64,000 nt of DNA from Halosegnis marinus (lineage in GTDB: Archaea; Halobacteriota; Halobacteria; Halobacteriales; Haloarculaceae). This document shows, one piece after another, positions 53,026 to 62,381 of the stretch; position 1 is the stretch's first letter, and each line of letters begins with the position of its first letter. The notes under the pieces were generated by a model that made no database searches, had not been told where the DNA came from, and saw nothing but the letters and a program-made list of their open reading frames with translations. The stretch is taken from the NCBI RefSeq assembly GCF_029338355.1, contig NZ_CP119802.1, forward strand, positions 1 to 64,000. Direction: 5' to 3'. Both the position numbers and the translations under genes were made by a program.

Positions 53026-54524
53026 AGCTCCACCCGCTGTCGGTGCCGTACCGGACCGGCTCGGCGGTGGCCCGCTTCGCGTGGGTGCTCGTCATCGGGA
53101 CCGTCTCCACCTCCCAGCTGGACGGGTTCGGAGCGCTCGCGGCCGGCGCGCTCGTCGTCGCCCTGCTCGGCGTGCTCGCCTATCAGGTGGCCTACGTCCG
53201 GCGGTTCGACTACGAGCTCACCGACGACACCTTCGACCTCGCCTCGGGGGTCGTCTCCCGGCGCACCCGCGAGATACCGTACCGGCGCGTCCAGAACGTG
53301 GACGTGTCGCGCAACGTCGTCCAGCGCGCCCTCGGCCTCGCGGAGGTGCGCATCGAGACGGCCGGGGGCGGCGAGACGGAGGCGCAGCTCCGCTACGTGA
53401 GCCACGACGAGGCCGAACGCCTCCAGCGCGAGATCGGGCGACGAAAGCGCGGCGACGGCGAGACGGCGACGGACCCCGACGGGACGGCCCCGCCCGTCGA
53501 GGACGCGGGCGAGCGGCTCTTCGCCGTCACGAACCGCGAACTGCTCCTGCTGGGCGTCGTCCAGGTGGACCTCCGGCTGCTCTCGTTCGTGACGGTGCTG
53601 CTCCCGGTCGTGCTCCCCTCGGTGTCGCAGTCGTTCCCGCTGCTCGACCTGTTGCGCGCCGCGCCGTTCGTCCTCGCGGGGCTCGTCGCCGTCGCCGTCG
53701 TCGTCTCCTCGGTCGCGGCCGTGACCGCCTACTACGGCTTCGAACTCCGGCGCGCCGAGGGGGAACTCCGCTACCGGCGCGGCCTGCTCCAGGAGTACAG
53801 CGGCACCATCCCGCTCGACAAGGTGCAGTCCGTCTCGCTGACGGAGAACGTCATCGCCCGGCGGCTGGGCTACGCCGCCGTCGAGGTGGAGACGGCCGGC
53901 TACGCGCCCGGGGCGGGCGACGGCTCCGGCTCGCAGTCGGCCGTCCCGCTCGCGGACCGCGAGCGCGCCCTCTCGCTCGCGCGCGAGGTGGAGCCGTTCG
54001 GCGAGGTCGAGTTCGAGCGGCCGCCGAAGCGCGCGCGGACCCGCTACGTCGTCCGGTACGCCCTCGTCGTCGCGTTCCTGACCGCCGTCTCCCTCGCCGT
54101 CGTCCGCTTCACCGGCGTCACGCCGCCGGTCCCCCCGTACTCGCCGCTCGCGCTGCTCGTCGTCGTGCCGGTCGCGGCCCACCTCAAGTGGGCGAACCTC
54201 GGCTACGCGCTCGGCGAGGACCACTTCGTCGCCCGCGAGGGGTTCTGGACCCGGCGCACCCGCGTCGTCCCGTACTACCGCGTCCAGACGCTCGTCGGGA
54301 GCGCGACCGTGTTCCAGCGCCGCCGGCACCTCGCCACGCTCGTCGTCGATACCGCCGGCTCGCAGGGGTTCGGCGCGACCGACGCCCGCGCGCTCGACAT
54401 CGACGCCGACCGCGCCGACCGGCTCCGCGAGGAGGTGGAGGCGCGGTTCCGCACCTCGCTCGCGGAGACGCGGACGGCGCGCCGGAACCGGCGTTCGGGG
54501 CGGGACGCGGCGGCCGCGGACTGA
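53022..54524 (+). CDS. Multi-bPH-domain membrane protein (YdbT-like)
   Basis: 500 residues with three bPH units, each preceded by membrane helices: VVSRRTREIPYRRVQNVDVSRNVVQRALGL (about 80-110), LLQEYSGTIPLDKVQSVSLTENVIARRLGY (about 255-285), FWTRRTRVVPYYRVQTLVGSATVFQRRR (about 408-435). Helix pairs lie near residues 18-55, 180-240 and 345-385. Role unknown in archaea. Bacterial homologues are linked to envelope stress and antibiotic export. Overlaps the preceding bPH gene. Confidence 0.85.
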   Translation: MKLHPLSVPYRTGSAVARFAWVLVIGTVSTSQLDGFGALAAGALVVALLGVLAYQVAYVRRFDYELTDDTFDLASGVVSRRTREIPYRRVQNVDVSRNVVQRALGLAEVRIETAGGGETEAQLRYVSHDEAERLQREIGRRKRGDGETATDPDGTAPPVEDAGERLFAVTNRELLLLGVVQVDLRLLSFVTVLLPVVLPSVSQSFPLLDLLRAAPFVLAGLVAVAVVVSSVAAVTAYYGFELRRAEGELRYRRGLLQEYSGTIPLDKVQSVSLTENVIARRLGYAAVEVETAGYAPGAGDGSGSQSAVPLADRERALSLAREVEPFGEVEFERPPKRARTRYVVRYALVVAFLTAVSLAVVRFTGVTPPVPPYSPLALLVVVPVAAHLKWANLGYALGEDHFVAREGFWTRRTRVVPYYRVQTLVGSATVFQRRRHLATLVVDTAGSQGFGATDARALDIDADRADRLREEVEARFRTSLAETRTARRNRRSGRDAAAAD

Positions 54525-54557
54525 ACGCTTATGTCGGGCGGCTCACACTCCAGCCCT

Positions 54558-55136
54558 GTGAACACGACACAGCGCTCCGTCGCCGTCGGGGCCGCCGGTA
54601 TCGCGGTCTCGTTCGTCGCCATCCTCGCCGCCACCGCGACGGCCCCGTGGTTCTCGTGGGCCGACAACGCCCTCTCGGACCTCGGCGTCAGCGACGCCCC
54701 GGAGGTGTGGCTGTTCAACCTCGGGCTCATCGCCGCCGGCCTGCTCGGGCTGGGCTTCCTCCCCGCGCTACGGGACCTCGCGGCGAACCGCGTCCAGCTG
54801 GCCGCACTCGTCCCGTTCGGCGTCGCCATGGTCGGGGTCGCGGGCGTCGGCGTCTTCCCCTCGGGACAGCCCACCCCGCACGCCGCCTCGGCGATAACCG
54901 CGTACCTCGGCTTCATGCTCGCGCCGGTGCTGTGGGGCGTCGGCGACGCGCTCCGCGGGGCGACGCGGAACGGCCTCCTCTCGGTCGCGGACGGCGTCCT
55001 CCACCTCGGCTTCTGGCTCCTGTGGGCCTTCGCGCTCACGGACGCGATTCCCGGCCTCGCGGTGCCGGAGTTCGTCGGCTCCACGCTGTTCAACGCCTGG
55101 GCGCTGTGGGTCGGCTACCGCGCGTGGACCGCTTGA
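54558..55136 (+). CDS. DUF998 membrane protein
   Basis: 192 residues from GTG 54558. There are six hydrophobic segments with the DUF998 hallmarks WFSWADNALSDLGVSDAPEVWLFNLGLIAAGLLGL and VGVFPSGQPTPHAASAITAYLGF. I prefer GTG 54558 because a TATA-like ACGCTTA (54524-54530) lies about 28-30 bases upstream. ATG 54531 would fall inside that box. Function unknown; the family is widespread in haloarchaea. Confidence 0.8.
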   Translation: MNTTQRSVAVGAAGIAVSFVAILAATATAPWFSWADNALSDLGVSDAPEVWLFNLGLIAAGLLGLGFLPALRDLAANRVQLAALVPFGVAMVGVAGVGVFPSGQPTPHAASAITAYLGFMLAPVLWGVGDALRGATRNGLLSVADGVLHLGFWLLWAFALTDAIPGLAVPEFVGSTLFNAWALWVGYRAWTA

Positions 55137-55140
55137 GGGG

Positions 55141-55485
55141 TTACTCGAAACACTGCACCTCGACGGTGCGGCCCTCCGGGTCCTCGGCGAAGAACTGGTA
55201 GATGTCGTACGTCCCGTTGAGCCGCGGCTCGCCGTCGGCCACGTCCGCGAGCCGTTCGTGGTCGGCGTCCACGCCCGCGCGGTCGTCGTGGAGGAAGGTG
55301 AGACACCCCTCCGTCTCCGGCGGGTCGCGGGCGCAGAACCCCAGCGCGTAGCCGCCGCGTCGGAGGATGGTGCAGTCCGGCTGTTCGCGCCACACCTCGC
55401 AGCCGAGCCGGTCCCGGTAGAAGGCGACCACGTCGTCGCGCGCGCCGGTGCGGAAGAACGTGATACCGTCGAACGGTTCGTCCAT
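55141..55485 (-). CDS. VOC (glyoxalase-like) family protein
   Basis: 114 residues. GITFFRTGARDDVVAFYRDRLGCEVWREQPDCTILRRGGYALGF and YQFFAEDPEGRTVEVQCFE give the beta-alpha-beta-beta-beta VOC module. One metal-ligand Glu (VEVQ) is present. It may bind or modify a small molecule; no substrate can be named. Convergent with the DUF998 gene. Confidence 0.82.
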   Translation of the reverse strand: MDEPFDGITFFRTGARDDVVAFYRDRLGCEVWREQPDCTILRRGGYALGFCARDPPETEGCLTFLHDDRAGVDADHERLADVADGEPRLNGTYDIYQFFAEDPEGRTVEVQCFE

Positions 55486-55562
55486 ACGCGGCGGACGGGC
55501 CCGGGAGCCAAAACACCACGGCGGCGCGGAACCGTTTTGCCGCGGACGCCCGCACGGCCGGT

Positions 55563-57194
55563 ATGAACACGTGGCTCCGGCGGACCGCGCTCTACTCCGT
55601 CGGTCTCGTCGGCGTCATGGTCGCCTACGCGCTCGCCTACGACTACGGGATGACCGCGTTCGAGACGGAGCCGGTGACGCGGCTCCACTCGCTGCAGGTC
55701 GTCGTCGAGACGTTCACGACCACGGGGTACGGCTCCGACTCGCCGTGGCTCTCGCCGGAGATGAACGTCCTCGTCATCCTGATGGACCTCACGGGGGTGG
55801 TGCTCATCTTCCTCGCGCTCCCGGTCTTCGTCTTCCCGCTCCTGCAGGACGCGCTCTCGACGACGGTGCCGACGAGCGTCGAGGAGCTCTCCGACCACGT
55901 CGTCATCTGCGGCTACAACGCGCGGACGGACACGCTCATCGACGAGATGAGTTCGTGGGACGTGGAGTACGTCGTCGTGGAGCCGAACCGGGCGCGCGCG
56001 ACCGACCTCTACGAGGACGGCTACTCCGTCATCCTCGCGGACCCCGACTCCATCGAGGGGCTGGAGGCGGCGCGGGTCGCGGACGCGCGGGCCGTCGTCG
56101 CGGACCTCTCCGACGAGGTGGACACCAGCATCGTCCTCACGGCCAAGGAGATAGCCGAGGACGTCCGCGTCGTCAGCGTCGTGGAGGAACCCGACCGCGC
56201 GACGTACCACGAACTCGCGGGAGCCGACGAGGTGCTCTCGCCCCGCTCCCTGCTCGGGGAGAGCCTCGCGCGGAAGGTGACGACGGCCGTCTCGACGGAG
56301 CTCGGCGACGCCATCGAACTCGGGGAGGACTTCGACGTGGTGGAGCTCCCCGTGCGTCGGGGGAGCGACCTCGTCGGGACGACGCTCGCCGAGAGCGGCC
56401 TGCGCGAGCGGGCCGGGGTCAACGTCATCGGCGCGTGGTTCGAGGGGGAGTTCGAGAGCCCCCCGGACCCGAACGCCGTCCTCGACGGCGGCACCGTCCT
56501 GCTCGTCACGGGCCGCGAGAGCCAGCTCGAACGGCTCAAGGAGCTGACGCTCGGGGACGTGCGGACGTTCGGCACCGGGAAGACGGTCGTCGTCGGCTAC
56601 GGCGAGGTCGGCCGCCGGGTGACGGACGCGCTCGACAGCGACGGCCTGCCGAACACGGTCGTTGACCGCCGGGACGCGGAGGGGGTGGACGTGGTCGGCG
56701 ACGCGACTGACCCGGGGACGCTCGAACGCGCCGACCTCTCGGACGCGAACTCCGTCGTGCTCGCGCTGCCCGACGACACGACGGCGGAGTTCGCCACGCT
56801 CGTCGTCCGCGACCTCGCGCCGACCGTCGAGGTCATCGCCCGCGCCGAGGAGACGGAGGCGGTGAAGAAGATGTACCGGGCCGGCGCGGACTACGTCCTC
56901 TCGCTCGCGGCCATCACCGGCCGGATGGCCGCCTCGGCCGTGCTGGAGGACGAGGACGTGCTCTCGCTCGACAGCCAGGTGGACGTGGTCCGGACCCGGG
57001 CCCCGAAGCTCGCGGGCAAGACCCTCGCGGAGGCCGACGTGCGCGCCCGAACCGGCTGTACCGTCGTCGCCGTCGAGCGGGACGGCGAGGTGGTCACCGA
57101 CCTCGGGCCGGAGTTCCGCATCCGGCGCGGCGACGGCGTCATCGTCGCCGGCACGGACGAGGGCGTCAACCGCTTCACGGAACTGCTCGGCTGA
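55563..57194 (+). CDS. K+ channel with tandem RCK (TrkA) domains
   Basis: 543 residues. The first helix is at about 8-26. The pore loop contains the selectivity filter TTTGYGSD (residues 52-59), and a second helix covers about 68-95. Two RCK units then follow in tandem: HVVICGYNARTDTL (dinucleotide-binding) with a TrkA-C region around FDVVELPVRRGSDLVG, and TVVVGYGEVGRRVTDAL with a second TrkA-C ending VTDLGPEFRIRRGDGVIVAG. A ligand- or ion-gated potassium channel, consistent with high cytoplasmic KCl. A TATA-like GGAACCGTTTTGCC lies about 28 bases before the ATG. Confidence 0.9.
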   Translation: MNTWLRRTALYSVGLVGVMVAYALAYDYGMTAFETEPVTRLHSLQVVVETFTTTGYGSDSPWLSPEMNVLVILMDLTGVVLIFLALPVFVFPLLQDALSTTVPTSVEELSDHVVICGYNARTDTLIDEMSSWDVEYVVVEPNRARATDLYEDGYSVILADPDSIEGLEAARVADARAVVADLSDEVDTSIVLTAKEIAEDVRVVSVVEEPDRATYHELAGADEVLSPRSLLGESLARKVTTAVSTELGDAIELGEDFDVVELPVRRGSDLVGTTLAESGLRERAGVNVIGAWFEGEFESPPDPNAVLDGGTVLLVTGRESQLERLKELTLGDVRTFGTGKTVVVGYGEVGRRVTDALDSDGLPNTVVDRRDAEGVDVVGDATDPGTLERADLSDANSVVLALPDDTTAEFATLVVRDLAPTVEVIARAEETEAVKKMYRAGADYVLSLAAITGRMAASAVLEDEDVLSLDSQVDVVRTRAPKLAGKTLAEADVRARTGCTVVAVERDGEVVTDLGPEFRIRRGDGVIVAGTDEGVNRFTELLG

Positions 57195-57231
57195 GAGATA
57201 CGTTTTTGTCGCCCCGGCCGCCCGGTGGGGT

Positions 57232-59661
57232 ATGGATTCCCTCCGAGGCGCGGCGGTTTCCGTCGTCGCGCTCGCGATACTCGTCTCCGCGGCCGTCGGG
57301 GGCGGCGGCTACCTCTCGCTGGCCGCGCCCGCCAGCGGCGACGCGTGGGCCCCCGCCTACGGCGCGAACGACGGGAGCGTGGGCGAACAGGCGACCCGCG
57401 CCGTCGCCGGGGCACGGACCGTCGAGTCCCCCTACGGCCCGGCGACCGTCCGCATCGACGACGACGGCGTACCCCACATCGAGGCCGAGAGCGAGGGCGC
57501 GCTCTACTACGCCGTCGGCTACGTCCAGGCGCGCGACAGGCTGTTCCAGATGGACATCCAGCGCCGGCTGATGCGCGGGCAGACGGCCGAGATAGCCGGC
57601 GAGGCGGCCGTCGAGTCCGACCGCTTCTACCGGCAGATGGGCTTCGCCGACGCCGCCGAGGCGTCGTGGGACGAGGTCGAGGGGACGGCCGCTGGCGACG
57701 CCGTCGAGGCGTACACCGCGGGCGTGAACACCTACATCGACACGGGCGAGCTCCCGACGGAGTTCCGGCTCAACGACTACGAGCCCGACGAGTGGACCCC
57801 GACCGACTCGCTGCTGGTGGGCAAACTCATCGCGTGGCAGCTGACGGGTGACTTCCGGGACGCCGAGACGGCGACGATCCGCGACACCTTCGGGAACGCT
57901 TCGGACCTCTACCCCGAGCGGTTGGACCACGACGCGACCATAATGGATCGCTCGCAGGGCGGCGAGGTCACGCCCGACGGGGCGCGGGCCGCCGTCTCGG
58001 GCCGTGCGGGGGACTTCTCGGAGCTGTACGAGTCGCTGTCCGGCTTCGAGCGGGACCTCGGCATCGGCTCGAACTCGTGGGTCGTCTCGGGCGAGCACAC
58101 CGCGGACGGCGCGCCCATCGTGGCGAACGACCCGCACCTCTCGCTGCAGGCCCCGCCCGTCTGGTACGAGATGCACCTCGAAACCGGCGATATGAACACC
58201 CGCGGCGTCGCGTTCCCCGGCCTCCCCTTCACCGTCATCGGGCGGACGGAGAACGTCTCGTGGGGCTTCACCAACGTCGGGGCCGACCAGACGGACCTCT
58301 ACACGTTCGCCCGGCCGAGCGAGGACACCTACGTGTACGGGAACGAGACGCGGGAGATACAGCGCGAGGTCGAGACCATCGAGGTGGCCGGCGCCGAGGA
58401 CGTGGAGGTGACGATAGAGCGCACCGTGAAGGGGCCGTTACTGGAGCGCGAGGGGCAGGAGGTGGCCGTCTCGTGGCTCGGCCTCACCGGGACGCGCGAG
58501 GCGATGGCCGTCTACGACCTGAACCGCGCCGAGGACCTCGACGACGTGCGCGAGGCGCTCCGGCGGTTCGACACCCCGACCCAGAACATCGTCGCGGCCG
58601 ACCGGAACGGCGGGACGCTGTTCCGCATCACCGGCAAGTACCCGTACCGCTACACCGACGGCGAGCGCGTGGCGGGGAACCTCCCGTTCAACGCCACCGA
58701 GGGCGAGGGCGAGTGGCGCGGCTGGGTCCCCTACGGCGAGACGGACTGGAACGCGACGGGCGCCTTCGTCCCGTACAACGAGGTGCCCCACGTCGACGAC
58801 CCGGACGTGCTCGCCACGGCGAACCAGCGCACGACGGACGCGCCGGGCTTCTACCTCGCGTACAGCGAGCGGTACGCCGACCCCTACCGGGGCGAGCGCA
58901 TCTACCAGCGGCTCGAGGCCCGCGTCGATTCCGGCGAGCCGGTGACCGCGGCGTTCATGCAGGAGCTCCAGCGCGACACCCGCTCGCTCGCGGCGGACGG
59001 CTACGTGCCGGAGATACTCGACGCGCGCTCGGAGATGTCCGCCGAGGTGCGCGCCGAGGCCGACACGCTGGAGGGGTGGGACAGCCGCCTCTCGCGCGAC
59101 TCGCGGGCGGCCCTGCTGTACGCGCTGTTCCGCGAGGAGGTGCGCAACGCCACGCTGTACGACGAGTTCCACCTGGAGGGGCTCGACTCGGGCTACTACC
59201 CGCACCACTACGCGCTCCAGCAGCTGCCCGACGACAGCCGGTGGTTCGACGATACGCGTACCCCGGAGACCGAAACGCGCGCCGACGTGTACGCCGAGGC
59301 GTTCGCCCGCGCCGTCGAGCGCGCAGAGCGCGAGGGGTGGGAGACGTACGGCGACTACAACGTCGTCGCGCTCGACCACCCGTTCCCGGTCGGCTTCCTC
59401 GACTACCCCGAACTGGCGACCGACGGCGGGCCGTTCACCGTCTCGAACTTCCGGGTGACCTCCGACGCCGGCTCCTCGTGGCGGATGGTCGTCGCGGGCG
59501 ACGAGTCGTACGGGGTCATCCCGGGCGGGCAGTCGGGCAATCCCTACTCCCCGCACTACGACGACCAGCTCGACGACTGGGCGAACGGCCGCTATCACGC
59601 CATCCCGACGGAGGCGTCCGGTCCCGTGGTCATCCGGTTCGTCGGGGGTGAGGACGAATGA
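57232..59661 (+). CDS. Penicillin acylase family amidohydrolase
   Basis: 809 residues, an N-terminal-nucleophile hydrolase made as a self-cleaving precursor. An N-terminal hydrophobic signal or anchor (residues 8-30) implies export. DDDGVPHIEAESEGALYYAVGYVQARDRLFQMD is the alpha-chain start. The processing site and nucleophile Ser280 are in GSNSWVVSG, followed by NDPHLSLQAP. Asn in PTQNIVAADRNG is also typical. It may cleave N-acyl amino acids or acyl-homoserine lactones; the natural substrate is unknown. The stop overlaps the next small membrane gene. Confidence 0.9.
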   Translation: MDSLRGAAVSVVALAILVSAAVGGGGYLSLAAPASGDAWAPAYGANDGSVGEQATRAVAGARTVESPYGPATVRIDDDGVPHIEAESEGALYYAVGYVQARDRLFQMDIQRRLMRGQTAEIAGEAAVESDRFYRQMGFADAAEASWDEVEGTAAGDAVEAYTAGVNTYIDTGELPTEFRLNDYEPDEWTPTDSLLVGKLIAWQLTGDFRDAETATIRDTFGNASDLYPERLDHDATIMDRSQGGEVTPDGARAAVSGRAGDFSELYESLSGFERDLGIGSNSWVVSGEHTADGAPIVANDPHLSLQAPPVWYEMHLETGDMNTRGVAFPGLPFTVIGRTENVSWGFTNVGADQTDLYTFARPSEDTYVYGNETREIQREVETIEVAGAEDVEVTIERTVKGPLLEREGQEVAVSWLGLTGTREAMAVYDLNRAEDLDDVREALRRFDTPTQNIVAADRNGGTLFRITGKYPYRYTDGERVAGNLPFNATEGEGEWRGWVPYGETDWNATGAFVPYNEVPHVDDPDVLATANQRTTDAPGFYLAYSERYADPYRGERIYQRLEARVDSGEPVTAAFMQELQRDTRSLAADGYVPEILDARSEMSAEVRAEADTLEGWDSRLSRDSRAALLYALFREEVRNATLYDEFHLEGLDSGYYPHHYALQQLPDDSRWFDDTRTPETETRADVYAEAFARAVERAEREGWETYGDYNVVALDHPFPVGFLDYPELATDGGPFTVSNFRVTSDAGSSWRMVVAGDESYGVIPGGQSGNPYSPHYDDQLDDWANGRYHAIPTEASGPVVIRFVGGEDE

Positions 59662-60002
59662 GCGTCCTGACGCCCGACGCGCTCGCGGAGTTCCGCGAGA
59701 CCGGGCGGGCGGACCTCGCGCTCACGGCCGCGCTCGTCGTCGGCCTCGCGGCGACGGCCGTCCACCCCGCCGGACTCGCGGTCGGGGGCGCGCTCGCCGG
59801 CCTCCTCGCGCCGACGCTCCGGCGCGCGCTCGTGCTCGGGGTCGGCTTCGGCCTCGCCGTCCTCGTCGCGTGGGCGCTCGTCCTGCTGTGGTACGGCACC
59901 CTGCTCGCCGTCGCGACGGCGTTCCCGCTCGTCTACATCGCGGTCGGTTCGGGGCTCCTCGTGCCGCCGCTCGCGGCCGTCGCGGTCCGCGGCCTCGTCT
60001 GA
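59658..60002 (+). CDS. Small membrane protein coupled to the acylase
   Basis: 114 residues with hydrophobic segments at about 20-45, 53-82 and 84-110. The ATG overlaps the acylase stop (ATGA), so the two are translated together. No family recognised. Confidence 0.65.
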   Translation: MSVLTPDALAEFRETGRADLALTAALVVGLAATAVHPAGLAVGGALAGLLAPTLRRALVLGVGFGLAVLVAWALVLLWYGTLLAVATAFPLVYIAVGSGLLVPPLAAVAVRGLV

Positions 60003-60044
60003 CGGGACCCGCGGCGTTTTTCCCGCCCGGTTCGTAGCGGCCGC

Positions 60045-60827
60045 ATGGACTACGAGGGGGTCGTCGTCGACCTCGACGGCACCGTCTACCGCGGCGAGCG
60101 CGTGCTCGACGGCGCGGCGGGGGCCATCGAGCGGTTCCGGGCGATGGGACTCGGCGTGCTGTTCGTGACGAACAACCCGACGCGCTCGCCCGCGGGCTAC
60201 GTGGAACGGCTCGCGGGGCTGGGCATCGAGGCCGACGCGTCGGCGGTGCTCTCCGCCGGGGCGGTCACGGCCGAACACCTCGCCGACCGCCACGCCGGCG
60301 ACGAGGTGTTTCTGATCGGTTCCGACGGTCTCCGGGGGATGGTGACCGACGCGGGCGTCGCACTCACCGACGAGCCGGACGCCGCCGACGTGCTCGTCAC
60401 CTCCCACACCTACGACTTCGACTACCGCGACCTCACCGAGGGGATGTGGGCGCTCGACGGCGCGGACGCCTTCTACGGGACGGACCCGGACCTGACCTAC
60501 CCGGACGGCGACGGCAGGGAGTACCCCGGGAGCGGGGCCATCACGCGGGCCGTGGCCGGCGTCGCGGAGCGCGAACCCGACCGCGTGCTCGGCAAGCCGT
60601 CGTCGGTGATGGTGAACCTCGTGACCGAGCGGCTGGGCTGTCCCCCCCAACGGTGTCTCGTGGTGGGCGACGGCCTCGACACCGACATCGCGATGGGTGA
60701 GCGCGCGGGGATGACGACGGTCCTGGTCCGGACGGGCAGACACGACGACGGGGACGCCGCGCGCGCCGACGTGACGCCCGACCACGTCGTCGGGTCGCTG
60801 GGCGACGTGCCGGACCTCTTGGCGTAG
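60045..60827 (+). CDS. HAD-IIA family phosphatase (NagD/PGP-like)
   Basis: 260 residues. HAD motif I VVDLDGTVYRG, motif II LFVTNNPTRSP, motif III KPSSVM, motif IV VVGDGLDTDIAMGERAGMTTVLV, with a C2 cap between II and III. Such enzymes hydrolyse sugar or nucleotide monophosphates or phosphoglycolate. With RuBisCO 300 bases downstream, phosphoglycolate is worth considering but not shown. Confidence 0.9.
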   Translation: MDYEGVVVDLDGTVYRGERVLDGAAGAIERFRAMGLGVLFVTNNPTRSPAGYVERLAGLGIEADASAVLSAGAVTAEHLADRHAGDEVFLIGSDGLRGMVTDAGVALTDEPDAADVLVTSHTYDFDYRDLTEGMWALDGADAFYGTDPDLTYPDGDGREYPGSGAITRAVAGVAEREPDRVLGKPSSVMVNLVTERLGCPPQRCLVVGDGLDTDIAMGERAGMTTVLVRTGRHDDGDAARADVTPDHVVGSLGDVPDLLA

Positions 60828-60888
60828 CGGCCATATGTGTGTTACTGTCTGACAAAGACTTATGCCGGGGCGTGTGCGACGGATGCAC

Positions 60889-61050
60889 ATGGAGTTCACC
60901 GACGACCCCTACGAGTACGGCGACGCGACCACCGACGGCGGGCTGGGCGGCGACGACACGCCCGAAGGCTGTGAGAACGGCGGCGACGCCGTCATCGTCG
61001 ACGGGACGGCCGTGAGCTACCGGAGCTACAAGGGTCGGGACGGCGGCTGA
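60889..61050 (+). CDS. Small acidic hypothetical protein
   Basis: 53 residues, MEFTDDPYEYGDATTDGGLGG ... VIVDGTAVSYRSYKGRDGG. Acidic, Gly-rich, one Cys. A TATA-like AAGACTTA (60855-60862) about 30 bases upstream supports this start over 60862 and suggests it is expressed. Unknown function. Confidence 0.5.
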   Translation: MEFTDDPYEYGDATTDGGLGGDDTPEGCENGGDAVIVDGTAVSYRSYKGRDGG

Positions 61051-61126
61051 GCGGGGGACCGACGGCGACTGACCGGGCCGGGACCACCCGAACTTCCTTA
61101 CCCCCCGACGGCGAACGTCCGCCGTT

Positions 61127-62374
61127 ATGGGAATCCAGTACGACGACTTCCTCGACACCGCGTACAGCCCCGCGGCCGACGACCTCCGGTGTACGTTCCG
61201 TATCGTGCCGGCGTCGGACATGTCGATGGAGGCCGCCGCCGCCCGGGTCGCCAGCGAGTCCTCCAACGGGACGTGGGCCGCGCTCGACGTGGAGACGGAC
61301 GTGTCGCGGCTCTCCGCGGTCGCCTACGCGCTGCGCGACGACGGCACCGTGAAGGTCGCCTACCCGGCTGACCTGTTCGAGGACGGCAACCTCGCGCAGG
61401 TGCTGTCGTGTATCGCCGGCAACATCATGGGGATGAAGGCGGTCGAGTCCATCCGGCTGGAGGACTGCGAGTGGCCCGCCGCGCTGGCCGAGGACTTCCC
61501 CGGCCCGCGCTACGGGAGCGCGGTCAAGCACCGCCTGCTCGACGCCGGCGACCGCCCGGCGCTCGCCACCGTCCCGAAGCCGAAGGTCGGCCTCCCCCCG
61601 GAGGCGCACGCGCAGGTCGGCTACGACGCGTGGATGGGCGGCGTGGACCTGCTGAAGGACGACGAGAACCTCACGGACCAGTCGTTCAACCCCTTCGAGG
61701 AGCGCGTGACGCGGTCGTTCGACCGCGCCGACGAGGCCGAGTCCGAGACGGGCGACCGGAAGGACTACCTCGTGAACATCACCGCCGAGACGGACGAGAT
61801 GGTCCGGCGCGCCGAGTTCGTCGCCGACCACGGCGGCCGCTTCGTCATGGTGGACATCGTCACCGCCGGCTGGTCCGCGCTCCAGACGGTCCGGGAGCGC
61901 ACCGACGACCTCGACCTCGCCATCCACGCCCACCGGGCGATGCACGCCGCGTTCGACCGCCTCCCTCACCACGGCGTCTCGATGCGCTGTCTCGCCCAGT
62001 TCGCGCGCCTCGCCGGCGTGGACCACCTCCACACCGGGACGGCCGGCTTCGGGAAACTGGCGAACGAGGACACCGTCGGCATCAACGCGTGGCTCCGTTC
62101 GGACCTCCACGGCCTCGCCGACGTGCTGCCCGTCGCCTCCGGCGGCCTCCACCCCGGCATCGTGGACAGCGTGCTGGACGAGACGGGCGGCGACGTGATG
62201 ATACAGGCCGGCGGCGGCATCCACGGCCACCCGGACGGGACCCGCGCCGGCGCGGAGGCGTTCCGCGCGGCCGCCGAGGCGTGGGTCGAGGGCGAGTCGC
62301 CCGACGAGCGCGCCGAGGAGGTCCCGGCGCTCCGCGTCGCGCTCGACAAGTGGGGAACCGAAACCCCGCGATAG
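61127..62374 (+). CDS. rbcL: Form III ribulose-bisphosphate carboxylase
   Basis: 415 residues, archaeal type. Active-site elements are complete: ESSNGTWAALDVETD (Thr-Trp), GNIMGMKA (Asn), VPKPKVGL (Lys at about 151), the carbamylated Lys177 in GGVDLLKDDEN, HAHRAMHAAFDR, GVDHLHTGTAGFGKL, ASGGLHPG and QAGGGIHGHPDG. In archaea it converts ribulose-1,5-bisphosphate from AMP/nucleoside breakdown to 3-phosphoglycerate. AMP phosphorylase and ribose-1,5-bisphosphate isomerase are not in this window, and phosphoribulokinase is absent. Confidence 0.93.
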   Translation: MGIQYDDFLDTAYSPAADDLRCTFRIVPASDMSMEAAAARVASESSNGTWAALDVETDVSRLSAVAYALRDDGTVKVAYPADLFEDGNLAQVLSCIAGNIMGMKAVESIRLEDCEWPAALAEDFPGPRYGSAVKHRLLDAGDRPALATVPKPKVGLPPEAHAQVGYDAWMGGVDLLKDDENLTDQSFNPFEERVTRSFDRADEAESETGDRKDYLVNITAETDEMVRRAEFVADHGGRFVMVDIVTAGWSALQTVRERTDDLDLAIHAHRAMHAAFDRLPHHGVSMRCLAQFARLAGVDHLHTGTAGFGKLANEDTVGINAWLRSDLHGLADVLPVASGGLHPGIVDSVLDETGGDVMIQAGGGIHGHPDGTRAGAEAFRAAAEAWVEGESPDERAEEVPALRVALDKWGTETPR

Positions 62375-62381
62375 ACCGGAC

